From NCBI GenBank assembly GCA_934546725.1, contig CAKTED010000018.1, forward strand, positions 1 through 12,135: a DNA stretch of 12,135 nt, read 5' to 3'. The notes beneath the pieces are model-generated. The model saw only the letters and a list, made by a program, of their open reading frames with translations, did not search any database and had not been told where the DNA came from. The number at the start of each line of letters is the position of its first letter. Position 1 is the first letter of the stretch. This document shows positions 6,333-12,135 of the stretch, piece by piece. This stretch comes from an uncultured Oscillospiraceae bacterium (lineage in GTDB: Bacteria; Bacillota; Clostridia; Oscillospirales; Oscillospiraceae). Both the position numbers and the translations under genes were made by a program.

Positions 6333-6454
6333 CCGTCATTCAGAGCCTGCGTCAGCAGGCGAAGAATCCCACCGTTGGTTCTGCCATGGTAACGACACCG
6401 TACTGCCCAGCCCCTCCTTATGGGATTCCACGGGCTTCGCCCTCTGAATGACGG
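6333..6454. mobile_element. Complete inverted pair of short units (MITE-like, 122 bp)
   Basis: This is the cleanest composite. CCGTCATTCAGAG (6333-6345) and its reverse complement CTCTGAATGACGG (6442-6454) are the exact 13-bp ends. The left unit has stem GCCTGC-gtca-GCAGGC (6345-6360) and ends GAAGAATCCC. The right unit, inverted, has stem GGGC-ttc-GCCC (6432-6442) and starts GGGATTCC. Between them (6371-6421) lies the spacer with CCATGGTAACGACA and GCCCCTCCTTAT, repeated in cluster III. No coding capacity. The gap 6246-6559 otherwise holds only the DUF1653 leader, a degenerate unit and the ABC operon terminator. Confidence 0.75.
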
Positions 6455-6512
6455 AAACTTTCAGCCTCCGCGTCCCCATTACCGCCGCGCCCCCGCGTCC
6501 ACCCAGCACCTC

Positions 6513-6549
6513 AAAAATGCCGCGCAGGCAAAGGGCCCGCGCGGCATTT
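6513..6549 (-). terminator. Intrinsic terminator of the ABC exporter operon
   Basis: Perfect 11-bp stem AAATGCCGCGC (6515-6525) / GCGCGGCATTT (6539-6549) with a 13-base loop. On the minus strand the stem ends in ATTT and runs into TT, giving five T. It lies 10 bases beyond the stop of the second ABC gene. Confidence 0.85.
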
Positions 6550-6559
6550 CAAAAAGCGA

Positions 6560-8614
6560 TCATTCCTCAAAATTCCCGGTATAGAGCTGATAATACTTGC
6601 CCTTATCGGCGATGAGCTTATCGTGGCTGCCGCGCTCGATGATGCGGCCATTTTCCAGAACCATGATAACGTCGGAATTCTGCACGGTCGAGAGCCGGTG
6701 CGCGATGACGAAGGTGGTGCGGCCCTGCATGAGACTGTCCATACCCTTCTGAACGAGCGCCTCGGTGCGGGTATCGATGGAGCTGGTGGCCTCGTCGAGG
6801 ATCATGACCGGGGGATCGGCCACGGCGCAGCGGGCTATGGCGAGCAGCTGGCGCTGACCCTGGCTCAGGCCGGAGCCGTCGCCGGAAAGGACGGTGTCGT
6901 AGCCATGCGGGAGCATGGAGATGAAGCCGTCGGCGTTGGCAAGCTTTGCCGCCGCCTCGACCTCCTCGTCCGTCGCGTCCAGCTTGCCGTAGCGTATATT
7001 CTCGCGCACGGTGCCGGTGAAGAGGTTCACGTCCTGCAAAACGATGCCGAGCGAACGGCGCAGATCGTCCTTTTTAATGTCCCGGACGGGGATGCCATCA
7101 TAGGTTATGCTGCCCTTCTGGATATCGTAAAAACGGTTTATCAGGTTCGTTATCGTCGTTTTGCCCGCGCCGGTCGCGCCGACGAAGGCGACCTTCTGCC
7201 CCGGCTCGGCGAAGAGGCTCACGTCGTGCAGAACGATCTTCTCCGGATCGTAGCCGAAGTCCACGTTTTTGAAAACTACGCTGCCCGCAAGCTTCGTGTA
7301 GCTGTATCCGCCCCTGCCGTCCGGCCGCTTCCAGGCCCAGAGGCGCGTTCTGCCCGCAGCCTCGGAGATGCTGCCGTCGACATTTTCCACGGCGTTCACG
7401 AGCGTTACCTCGCCCTCGTCCTCCTCGGACTTCTCGTCAAGCAGCCTGAATATGCGTCCCGCGCCCGCCATGGCCATGATAACGGAGTTCATCTGCTCGG
7501 ATATCTGCGTTATCGGCATGGTAAAGTTCCTCGAAAGCTGGAGGAAGGAGGCGATGTTGCCGAGCGATATTCCAAGCCCCGCAACGGCCAGGCCGCCGCC
7601 CGCTATGGCAAGGATGGCGTACTGGATGTTGCCCATCTGCCCCATTATCGGCATGAGGATATTCGCCAGCGTATTGGCGCTCGTGGCGTTCTCCCAGAGC
7701 TCGTCGTTGCACTCGTCAAATTCGCGCTTCGCCGTATCCTCGTGGCAGAACACCTTCACGACCTTCTGCCCGTTCACCATTTCCTCGATGTAGCCGTTCA
7801 CAACGGCGAGAGAATACTGCTGCTTTACGAAGAATTTGGACGAAACGCCGCCTATCTTGCCCGTTATGAAGAGCATGAAGGCAACGAAGAGCAGAACGAC
7901 GATGGTGAGCCATATGCTCACGCTGACCATGGAGACGAAAACGACTATGATCGTGATGAGCGAGGACACGGCCTGCGGCAGCGTCATCGTAATGAGCTGG
8001 CGGAGCGTATCGGTATCGTTCGTATAGTGGCTCATTACCTTGCCGTAGGTATTCGTATCAAAATATTTTATCGGCAGCGTCTGCATATGGTCAAACATGC
8101 TGTCACGCACGGCGCGCAGAACGCCCTGGCCGAGCTTTATCATGAGCCACTGCTGGAGCCAGTTCGTAAAAACGCCTATGGCAAATATGAGCGCCATCAG
8201 CATTATAGCGCCGAAGAGCGGCCCGAAGTCCGGGTCAGCCATCGTGAGCAGCGGGCTTATGTAATCGTCTATCAGCTTGCCGAGGAAAACGCCGGAGGCC
8301 GCGGAGGCAATGGCGCTTGCTATTATGCAGAGGACTATGCCCACTATGCGCGCCTTGTGCGGCTTTATGACGTAGCCCAGGATGAGGCGCTTGAGCGTTG
8401 CTATGGACTCCGCCGTGACCTTGACCTTTGTTCCGCGGCCGCGGCCGCCCGGCCCCGGCCCCGCTCGCAGCGAGGGATTAACGCGCATTCTGCGGCTCGC
8501 GGCGCTGTGACCCTGCGGCATTTCGATGCCGAAATCCTTGAAATTGTTGGGAACGTCGTTATCCTCGGCCTCGGGTCTTGCGGTTTTTTCCTGAGTATCA
8601 GCCTGCTTCGCCAT
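6560..8614 (-). CDS. ABC exporter half-transporter, consensus-Walker subunit
   Basis: A 684-residue membrane protein with one six-helix transmembrane domain (about residues 85-385) and one ATPase domain (about 440-684). Walker A GATGAGKTT is at 479-487, the Q-loop Q at 527, Walker B VMILDE at 603-608 with catalytic E608, and the switch histidine at H639. The signature is LSQGQ (583-587) instead of LSGGQ. It has a soluble N-terminal extension of about 80 residues rich in Gly, Arg and Pro, and an insertion of about 40 residues between the two domains (400-440). Its ATG lies 17 bases inside the preceding ABC gene with GGAG 6 bases upstream, which indicates translational coupling. It forms a heterodimer with that partner, like BmrCD, LmrCD and TM287/288. 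Exports drugs or lipids in known relatives; substrate unknown here. Confidence 0.96.
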   Translation of the reverse strand: MAKQADTQEKTARPEAEDNDVPNNFKDFGIEMPQGHSAASRRMRVNPSLRAGPGPGGRGRGTKVKVTAESIATLKRLILGYVIKPHKARIVGIVLCIIASAIASAASGVFLGKLIDDYISPLLTMADPDFGPLFGAIMLMALIFAIGVFTNWLQQWLMIKLGQGVLRAVRDSMFDHMQTLPIKYFDTNTYGKVMSHYTNDTDTLRQLITMTLPQAVSSLITIIVVFVSMVSVSIWLTIVVLLFVAFMLFITGKIGGVSSKFFVKQQYSLAVVNGYIEEMVNGQKVVKVFCHEDTAKREFDECNDELWENATSANTLANILMPIMGQMGNIQYAILAIAGGGLAVAGLGISLGNIASFLQLSRNFTMPITQISEQMNSVIMAMAGAGRIFRLLDEKSEEDEGEVTLVNAVENVDGSISEAAGRTRLWAWKRPDGRGGYSYTKLAGSVVFKNVDFGYDPEKIVLHDVSLFAEPGQKVAFVGATGAGKTTITNLINRFYDIQKGSITYDGIPVRDIKKDDLRRSLGIVLQDVNLFTGTVRENIRYGKLDATDEEVEAAAKLANADGFISMLPHGYDTVLSGDGSGLSQGQRQLLAIARCAVADPPVMILDEATSSIDTRTEALVQKGMDSLMQGRTTFVIAHRLSTVQNSDVIMVLENGRIIERGSHDKLIADKGKYYQLYTGNFEE

Positions 8615-10367
8615 CGAAATCTCCGCCTCCCTTCTGCTGAGACATGTACACCTCGCGGTATATCTCGTTGTTCTTCAAAAGCTCCTCATGCGTGCCGAAG
8701 CCGTTGATGTGTCCGTTTTCGAGGACGATGATCCTGTCGGCATCCTGCACGGAGGATATGCGCTGGGCGATTATGAGCTTGGTGGTGTTTGGTATCTCCT
8801 CGCGGAAGGCGCGGCGGATGGCGGCGTCCGTGGCCGTATCAACGGCGCTGGTGGAATCGTCGAGGATGAGTATTCTGGGCTTTTTCAGCAGCGCGCGGGC
8901 GATGCACAGGCGCTGCTTCTGGCCGCCGGATACGTTGGTTCCGCCCTGCTCGATATATGTATCATATTTCTTCGGCATGGCGTTTATGAAGCCGTCGGCG
9001 CAGGCGAGCTTACAGGCGCGGACGAGCTCCTCATCCGTCGCGTTCTCGTCGCCCCAGCGGAGATTTTCCTTAAGCGAGCCGGAAAAGAGAACGTTCTTCT
9101 GCAAAACCATCGCAACGGAGTTTCGCAGCGTCTTTATATCATAGCTGCGCACGTCCACTCCGCCGACCTCCACGCTGCCGCCCGTAACGTCGTAAAGGCG
9201 CGGGATGAGCTGAACAAGGCTGGACTTGGAGGAGCCTGTGCCGCCGATGATGCCAATGGTCTGGCCGGAGGCTATGTCGATATTTATATCGCTCAGGCAG
9301 CGGCGGCTGTCGCCCTCGCGGCCATAGCTGAAGCTGACGTTTCTGAAGCTGATGCTGCCGTCCTTCACCTCGGTGACGGGGCTTGCGGGGTTGGCTATGC
9401 TGCTCTTTTCCTCGAGGATCTCAACTATACGCTCGGCGCTCGAGCGCGCCATGGTTATCATGACGAAGACCTGCGAGAGGATCATGAGGCTCATGAGGAT
9501 CATGGTGGCGTAGTTCATAAAGCTTGAGAGCTGGCCGACGGTGAGGTCGGTGCTGCCGCTTTTAACGATGATCTCCGCGCCGAACCAGTAGACCAGCAGC
9601 TGGCAGGTATACATGCAGAGCATCATGAGCGGGCGGTTGAAGGAGAGTATCTTCTCCGCCTTGACGAACTCGCGGTAAATATCGGCGGAGGAATTGTTGA
9701 ACTTCTGGCACTCATAGTCCTCGCGCACGAAGGCCTTGACGACGCGTATGCCCCGCAGATCCTCCTCCACGACCTCGTTGAGCTTATCGTACTTTCTGAA
9801 AACGCGCTCGAATATCGGGTGCGCGCTGCGCATCAGGATGAAAAGGCCTATCGCCAGAACCGGCACGGCGGAGAGGAATATCCATGATATCCGCGCGTTT
9901 ATCCTGAAGCAGAAGATGAGCGCGAAGATCATCATTACCGGACAGCGGATCATGACGCGGATTATCATCATGAACGCCTGCTGAACGTTGCTCACATCCG
10001 TCGTAAGGCGCGTTACTATGCTCGCGGTGCTGAACTTGTCGATATTCGAAAAGGAATATTCCTGCACCTTATAATACATATCGTGCCTGAGGTTTCGCGC
10101 AAAGCCTACCGCCGCGCGGGATGACGTTACGCCGCTGCCCGCGCCGAAGATAAGACTGCATATGGCGCATAGCACGATGAGAAGTCCGTATTTCCAGATC
10201 TTGCCCATATCGCCCAGTCCGTCCGCCGTGTTTATGCCCTGATCCAGCAGCCTGGACATGAGAAAGGGAACAAACACCTCCAGCAGGACTTCAAGGGCGA
10301 CGCATATGGGGGCAAGTATGGCATAGGTTCTGAATTCGCGTATACTGCCTGCCAGACGTTTTACCAT
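8598..10367 (-). CDS. ABC exporter half-transporter, degenerate-site subunit
   Basis: A 589-residue partner of the following ABC protein and first gene of the two-gene operon. The six-helix transmembrane domain spans about residues 15-310, and the ATPase domain starts near 340. Numbering from the GTG at 10373 (two residues earlier): Walker A GGTGSSKSS is at 377-385, the Q-loop at 425, and the canonical signature VSGGQ at 481-485. Walker B reads ILILDD with D506 in place of the catalytic Glu, and the switch position is Q537 instead of His. One ATP site is therefore degenerate, as expected for heterodimeric exporters; the active site pairs this VSGGQ with E608 of the partner. The ATG at 10367 was chosen over the GTG at 10373 because GGAGG lies 7 bases before it but only 1 base before the GTG. 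Confidence 0.96.
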   Translation of the reverse strand: MVKRLAGSIREFRTYAILAPICVALEVLLEVFVPFLMSRLLDQGINTADGLGDMGKIWKYGLLIVLCAICSLIFGAGSGVTSSRAAVGFARNLRHDMYYKVQEYSFSNIDKFSTASIVTRLTTDVSNVQQAFMMIIRVMIRCPVMMIFALIFCFRINARISWIFLSAVPVLAIGLFILMRSAHPIFERVFRKYDKLNEVVEEDLRGIRVVKAFVREDYECQKFNNSSADIYREFVKAEKILSFNRPLMMLCMYTCQLLVYWFGAEIIVKSGSTDLTVGQLSSFMNYATMILMSLMILSQVFVMITMARSSAERIVEILEEKSSIANPASPVTEVKDGSISFRNVSFSYGREGDSRRCLSDINIDIASGQTIGIIGGTGSSKSSLVQLIPRLYDVTGGSVEVGGVDVRSYDIKTLRNSVAMVLQKNVLFSGSLKENLRWGDENATDEELVRACKLACADGFINAMPKKYDTYIEQGGTNVSGGQKQRLCIARALLKKPRILILDDSTSAVDTATDAAIRRAFREEIPNTTKLIIAQRISSVQDADRIIVLENGHINGFGTHEELLKNNEIYREVYMSQQKGGGDFDGEAG

Positions 10368-10380
10368 TGACACACCTCCG

Positions 10381-10407
10381 TTAAGCGTGCCATTATGAAT
10401 CGCTTAA
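10381..10407. promoter_or_regulatory. Inverted repeat in the ABC operon leader, candidate operator
   Basis: TTAAGCG (10381-10387) and CGCTTAA (10401-10407) are perfect 7-bp arms with centres 20 bases apart, about two helical turns. The downstream arm ends 1 base before the GGAGG ribosome site of the first ABC gene. It could be a repressor operator of the MarR or TetR type or an RNA hairpin limiting translation. Another stem, AGCCG/CGGCT (10426-10430 and 10441-10445), begins just after the predicted transcript start. Confidence 0.45.
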
Positions 10408-10453
10408 GATAGTCCACAAAATAATAGCCGCCCCTATCGACGGCTCGTGCATA

Positions 10454-10482
10454 AGTATATAAATATTTTAAGGTTCTGTCAA
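10454..10482 (-). promoter_or_regulatory. Promoter of the ABC exporter operon
   Basis: Minus strand: consensus TTGACA (10477-10482), a 17-base AT-rich spacer, then TATACT (10454-10459). The transcript would start near 10447 with a leader of about 80 bases. This is the strongest promoter in the window, and the -10 box equals that of the tRNA gene. Confidence 0.85.
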
Positions 10483-10533
10483 CAGCTTTTTGTGAATTTA
10501 TTTTGAACTTTGCGGGGGCAAATACCTTTGCAC

Positions 10534-10569
10534 GTCATTCAGAGCCTGCGTCAGCAGGCGAAGAATCCC
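10534..10569 (+). repeat. Short GTCATTC/AATCCC unit with GCCTGC stem
   Basis: Identical to the unit at 6335-6370 over the whole 36 bases, including stem GCCTGC-gtca-GCAGGC. Followed at about 10573 by the first half of the conserved spacer (GGTTCCACCATGGTAACGAC), which then breaks off. Confidence 0.85.
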
Positions 10570-10615
10570 CCGGATGGTTCCACCATGGTAACGACAACGT
10601 CTCTCAAACTCTGCT

Positions 10616-10760
10616 GTCATTCTCGCGCTCCGCTGCCCCCGTCTCGGACGCGAACCCAGCGTAGCGGATCGCGGCCGAAAAGGAGGAGCAAGGGAGCGAG
10701 CGAAGCTTTCGACGCAAGGAGGAAGCGAAGCCCCGCGGACTTTGCGACGACGCAATCCCC
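10616..10760 (+). repeat. Long unit of the repeat family, copy 2 (145 bp)
   Basis: Partner of 2632-2780: 60 of 62 bases match at 10636-10697, and all 26 at 10735-10760. It starts GTCATTC and ends AATCCCC, so it sits in the same structural slot as a short unit, at the left of the spacer that begins at 10762. Confidence 0.85.
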
Positions 10761-10761
10761 C

Positions 10762-10847
10762 ATATGGTTCCTCAATGGTAACGACATCGTACCGCTCTGC
10801 CCTCTATAAGGGATTCCACGGGGTGCTAACGCACCCCTCTGAATGAC
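10762..10847. repeat. Conserved spacer plus inverted short unit with 7-bp stem
   Basis: The spacer (10762-10809) contains ATGGTAACGACATCGTACCG, shared with 10972-11021 and, diverged, with 6371-6421. The inverted unit 10810-10847 starts GGGATTCC and has the stem GGGGTGC-taac-GCACCCC (10820-10837). That is a perfect stem with a sequence unlike any other copy, and the unit ends GAATGAC. Confidence 0.8.
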
Positions 10848-10935
10848 GGATACCATAAGTCCCCGCGTCCACGATACCCCGCGCCCCTCGCCAACGTCCA
10901 CCACCGCACCCTGCGCCGCACTCACCACTACGCAC

Positions 10936-11027
10936 GTCATTCAGAGGGAGCACAGCGACCGAAGAATCCCCCATATGGTTCCACCATGGTAACGACATCG
11001 TACCGCTCTGCCCCTCCATACGGGATT
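10936..11027 (+). repeat. Short unit plus spacer, right half truncated
   Basis: A GGGA..CGACC subtype unit (10936-10970) is followed by a full spacer (10972-11021) and then CGGGATTC, where the expected inverted unit stops after seven bases. It ends about 60 bases upstream of the deacetylase gene. Confidence 0.75.
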
Positions 11028-11088
11028 CACCCCCTCCCCCGCATTTTTCCGCTGGAACGCTCATAGGCTTATCCGGGAGATGATGTGC

Positions 11089-11865
11089 ATGAAAAACATC
11101 CTGAAGCATGCAAAGGATAAGCTTCGCGGGCGGCGGGGGATCGTGGCAGCGTGCGTGCTCATTGCGGCGGCGGTGGCGGGAGCGGTGTACAGTCCGCGGC
11201 TCGTGGGCGCGGCGGCGGCGACGCGGCGGCTGCCGGTGTACTGCGTGCAGCGGGACAATAAGGTCTGCTCGCTCACGTTCGACGCCGCCTGGGGCAACGA
11301 GGATACGCAGCAGCTGATAGACATTCTCGGCCGCTATAACGTGAAGGCGACGTTCTTCGTCGTCGGCCAGTGGGTGGATAAGTACCCGGAGTCCGTAAAG
11401 GCTCTGGCGGACGCGGGCCACGAGGTCATGAATCATTCAAACGACCACGCGCATTTCACAAAGCTCTCCGCCTCGGAGATAGCGGCGAATATAAACGCCT
11501 GCAGCGATAAGATCGAAGCCGTCACCGGCCGCCGCCCAACGCTCTTCCGCGCCCCCTACGGCGAATATGACGACAGCGTCATCGCCGCCGTCGACGGCAT
11601 GGGCATCCATACGATACAGTGGGACGTGGACTCCCTTGACTGGAAGGACCTCTCCGCCGGGGAGATAACGCAGCGGGTGCTGCCGAAGGTGGGGTGCGGG
11701 AGCATCGTGCTTTTCCACAACGCGGCGAAGCATACGCCCGAGGCTCTGCCCGGGATAATCGAGGGGCTCATGGCGGAGGGCTACGACATCGTGCCCGTAT
11801 CCGAGCTGCTGCTCGACGGCGAGTACACGATAAATCACGAGGGACGCCAATGCCCGGCAGCCTGA
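11089..11865 (+). CDS. Membrane-anchored polysaccharide deacetylase (NodB homology)
   Basis: A 258-residue protein with a basic N-terminus, one hydrophobic segment (about residues 18-42) acting as signal anchor, and an extracellular NodB-type domain that removes N-acetyl groups from peptidoglycan or another glycan. Motifs, numbered from the ATG at 11080 (three residues earlier): TFDAAWG with D68, the HSNDH metal pair H119/H123, RAPYG with R157, DSLDW, and LFHN with H213. The second Asp of the classic TFDDG is Ala here. The Bacillus sporulation deacetylase PdaB also lacks it, so a spore-cortex or cell-wall role is possible, but zinc binding may be altered. The ATG at 11089 has GGGAG 9 bases upstream; the ATGs at 11080 and 11083 are too close to it. 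No clear promoter or terminator seen. Confidence 0.92.
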   Translation: MKNILKHAKDKLRGRRGIVAACVLIAAAVAGAVYSPRLVGAAAATRRLPVYCVQRDNKVCSLTFDAAWGNEDTQQLIDILGRYNVKATFFVVGQWVDKYPESVKALADAGHEVMNHSNDHAHFTKLSASEIAANINACSDKIEAVTGRRPTLFRAPYGEYDDSVIAAVDGMGIHTIQWDVDSLDWKDLSAGEITQRVLPKVGCGSIVLFHNAAKHTPEALPGIIEGLMAEGYDIVPVSELLLDGEYTINHEGRQCPAA

Positions 11866-11922
11866 GGCGGCGCGCCCGAAAAAAATTTTTGCGTCTTTCG
11901 CGCTTTCCCGACCGCTCCCGCC

Positions 11923-11951
11923 TTTACAAAGCCGCCGATCCGTGCTATACT
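11923..11951 (+). promoter_or_regulatory. Promoter of the tRNA-Arg gene
   Basis: TTTACA (11923-11928), 17-base spacer, TATACT (11946-11951). The transcript would start near 11958, 6 bases before the mature 5' end. Confidence 0.8.
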
Positions 11952-11963
11952 TTATACAGATGT

Positions 11964-12039
11964 GCGCCTGTGGCTCAATGGATAGAGCATCAGATTCCGG
12001 TTCTGAGGGCTGGGGGTTCGAGTCCCTTCAGGCGTGCCA
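11964..12039 (+). tRNA. tRNA-Arg, anticodon CCG
   Basis: All arms fold. The acceptor is GCGCCTG with CAGGCGT (one G-U pair). The D arm is GCTC/GAGC, the anticodon stem TCAGA/TCTGA encloses the loop TTCCGGT with anticodon CCG (reads CGG), the variable loop is GGGCT, and the T arm has the loop TTCGAGT with two G-U pairs at its base. CCA is encoded at 12037-12039. A single gene with its own promoter and terminator. No integrase or repeated 3' end is visible nearby. Confidence 0.97.
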
Positions 12040-12042
12040 CGG

Positions 12043-12080
12043 CGTCGGAGCAAAGTCCGCTTTGCTCCGACGTTCTTTTT
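12043..12080 (+). terminator. Intrinsic terminator of the tRNA-Arg gene
   Basis: Perfect 13-bp stem CGTCGGAGCAAAG (12043-12055) / CTTTGCTCCGACG (12060-12072) with a tccg loop, followed by TTCTTTTT. It starts 3 bases after the CCA end. Confidence 0.93.
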
Positions 12081-12120
12081 CCTTTCGGACCTTCAGCGGG
12101 AACGGGGGTAAAGACTATTT

Positions 12121-12135
12121 CCGTCATTCAGAGCC
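12121..12135 (+). repeat. Start of another short repeat unit, cut by window edge
   Basis: CCGTCATTCAGAGCC is identical to the beginning of the unit at 6333, so a fourth repeat cluster probably starts here. Confidence 0.7.

Larger units (their letters stand above)
10534..11027. mobile_element. Repeat cluster III
   Basis: The gap 10483-11088 holds no convincing gene and is mostly repeats: a direct short unit (10534-10569) with the start of a spacer, a long unit (10616-10760), a spacer plus inverted short unit (10762-10847), a linker shared with clusters I and II, and a direct short unit with spacer (10936-11027). The linker at about 10850-10936 is the reverse of that at about 2566-2640: both contain the GTGCGTAGTGGT and GTGGACGCGG blocks. 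Thus clusters I and III share whole segments, not only the short units. Open frames here are by-products of high GC. Confidence 0.75.

Noticed and set aside
6623..8707. 694-codon plus-strand open frame and a 279-codon one at 8688-9527
   Set aside because: Both are antisense to the two ABC genes, whose motifs are unambiguous. Their products are low-complexity Ala/Glu/His-rich strings.
2531..11027. CRISPR array
   Set aside because: The units are irregularly spaced, occur in both orientations and have variable stems inside the repeat rather than unique spacers between identical repeats. No cas gene is seen.
10804..11436. 210-codon minus-strand open frame
   Set aside because: Half lies in repeat cluster III and half is antisense to the deacetylase gene.
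11874..11891. Terminator after the deacetylase gene
   Set aside because: GGCGCGCC followed by an A7/T5 tract gives only a short self-complementary stem and no T run directly after it.
11964..12039. tRNA as an integration site
   Set aside because: No integrase gene and no second copy of the tRNA 3' end is visible in the window.

Overview
The window looks like a chromosomal segment of a GC-rich anaerobic Firmicute of the class Clostridia, probably a gut Oscillospirales or Christensenellales relative. The evidence is a pyruvate phosphate dikinase of the clostridial type with its catalytic His at residue 455, a heterodimeric ABC exporter pair, a DUF1653 protein, a clostridial calcineurin-like phosphoesterase, and many short hairpin repeats between transcription units. 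The taxonomic call is inference; no rRNA or other phylogenetic marker is present.

Layout, left to right. 1-2265 (minus): ppdK, cut at its 3' end by the window edge, with a TTG start, a good promoter and a structured leader. 2266-3144: intergenic, filled with a mosaic of dispersed palindromic repeats. 3145-3768 (minus): flavodoxin-fold reductase with an Isf-like cysteine cluster. 3864-4964 (minus): zinc-dependent alcohol dehydrogenase with its own terminator. 4965-5254: intergenic with an operator-like palindrome and several hairpins. 5255-5872 (minus): metallophosphoesterase, whose most natural start is an ATT codon. 5961-6245 (minus): DUF1653 protein. 6246-6559: repeat cluster and the terminator of the next operon. 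6560-10367 (minus): two overlapping ABC exporter half-transporters behind a near-consensus promoter. 10368-11088: leader and promoter of the ABC operon, then the third repeat cluster. 11089-11865 (plus): membrane-anchored polysaccharide deacetylase. 11964-12039 (plus): tRNA-Arg(CCG) with promoter and terminator. 12121-12135: start of another repeat copy.

How the genes relate. ppdK links PEP and pyruvate in central metabolism. The flavoprotein and the alcohol dehydrogenase each carry the same 17-bp dyad, TGTAA-N7-TTACA, just upstream. This suggests one regulator controls both, possibly in a redox or electrophile response. The two ABC proteins form one transporter: one subunit carries the degenerate Walker B and switch residues and the other carries the degenerate signature.

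The most unusual content is the repeat system. Short units start GTCATTC and end AATCCC, and enclose stems whose sequence differs between copies while pairing is kept. They occur as solo units, as inverted pairs around a conserved spacer, as a longer 145-149 bp variant, and with a second hairpin family (GTGTA-loop units) nested inside one pair. No transposase is present in the window.
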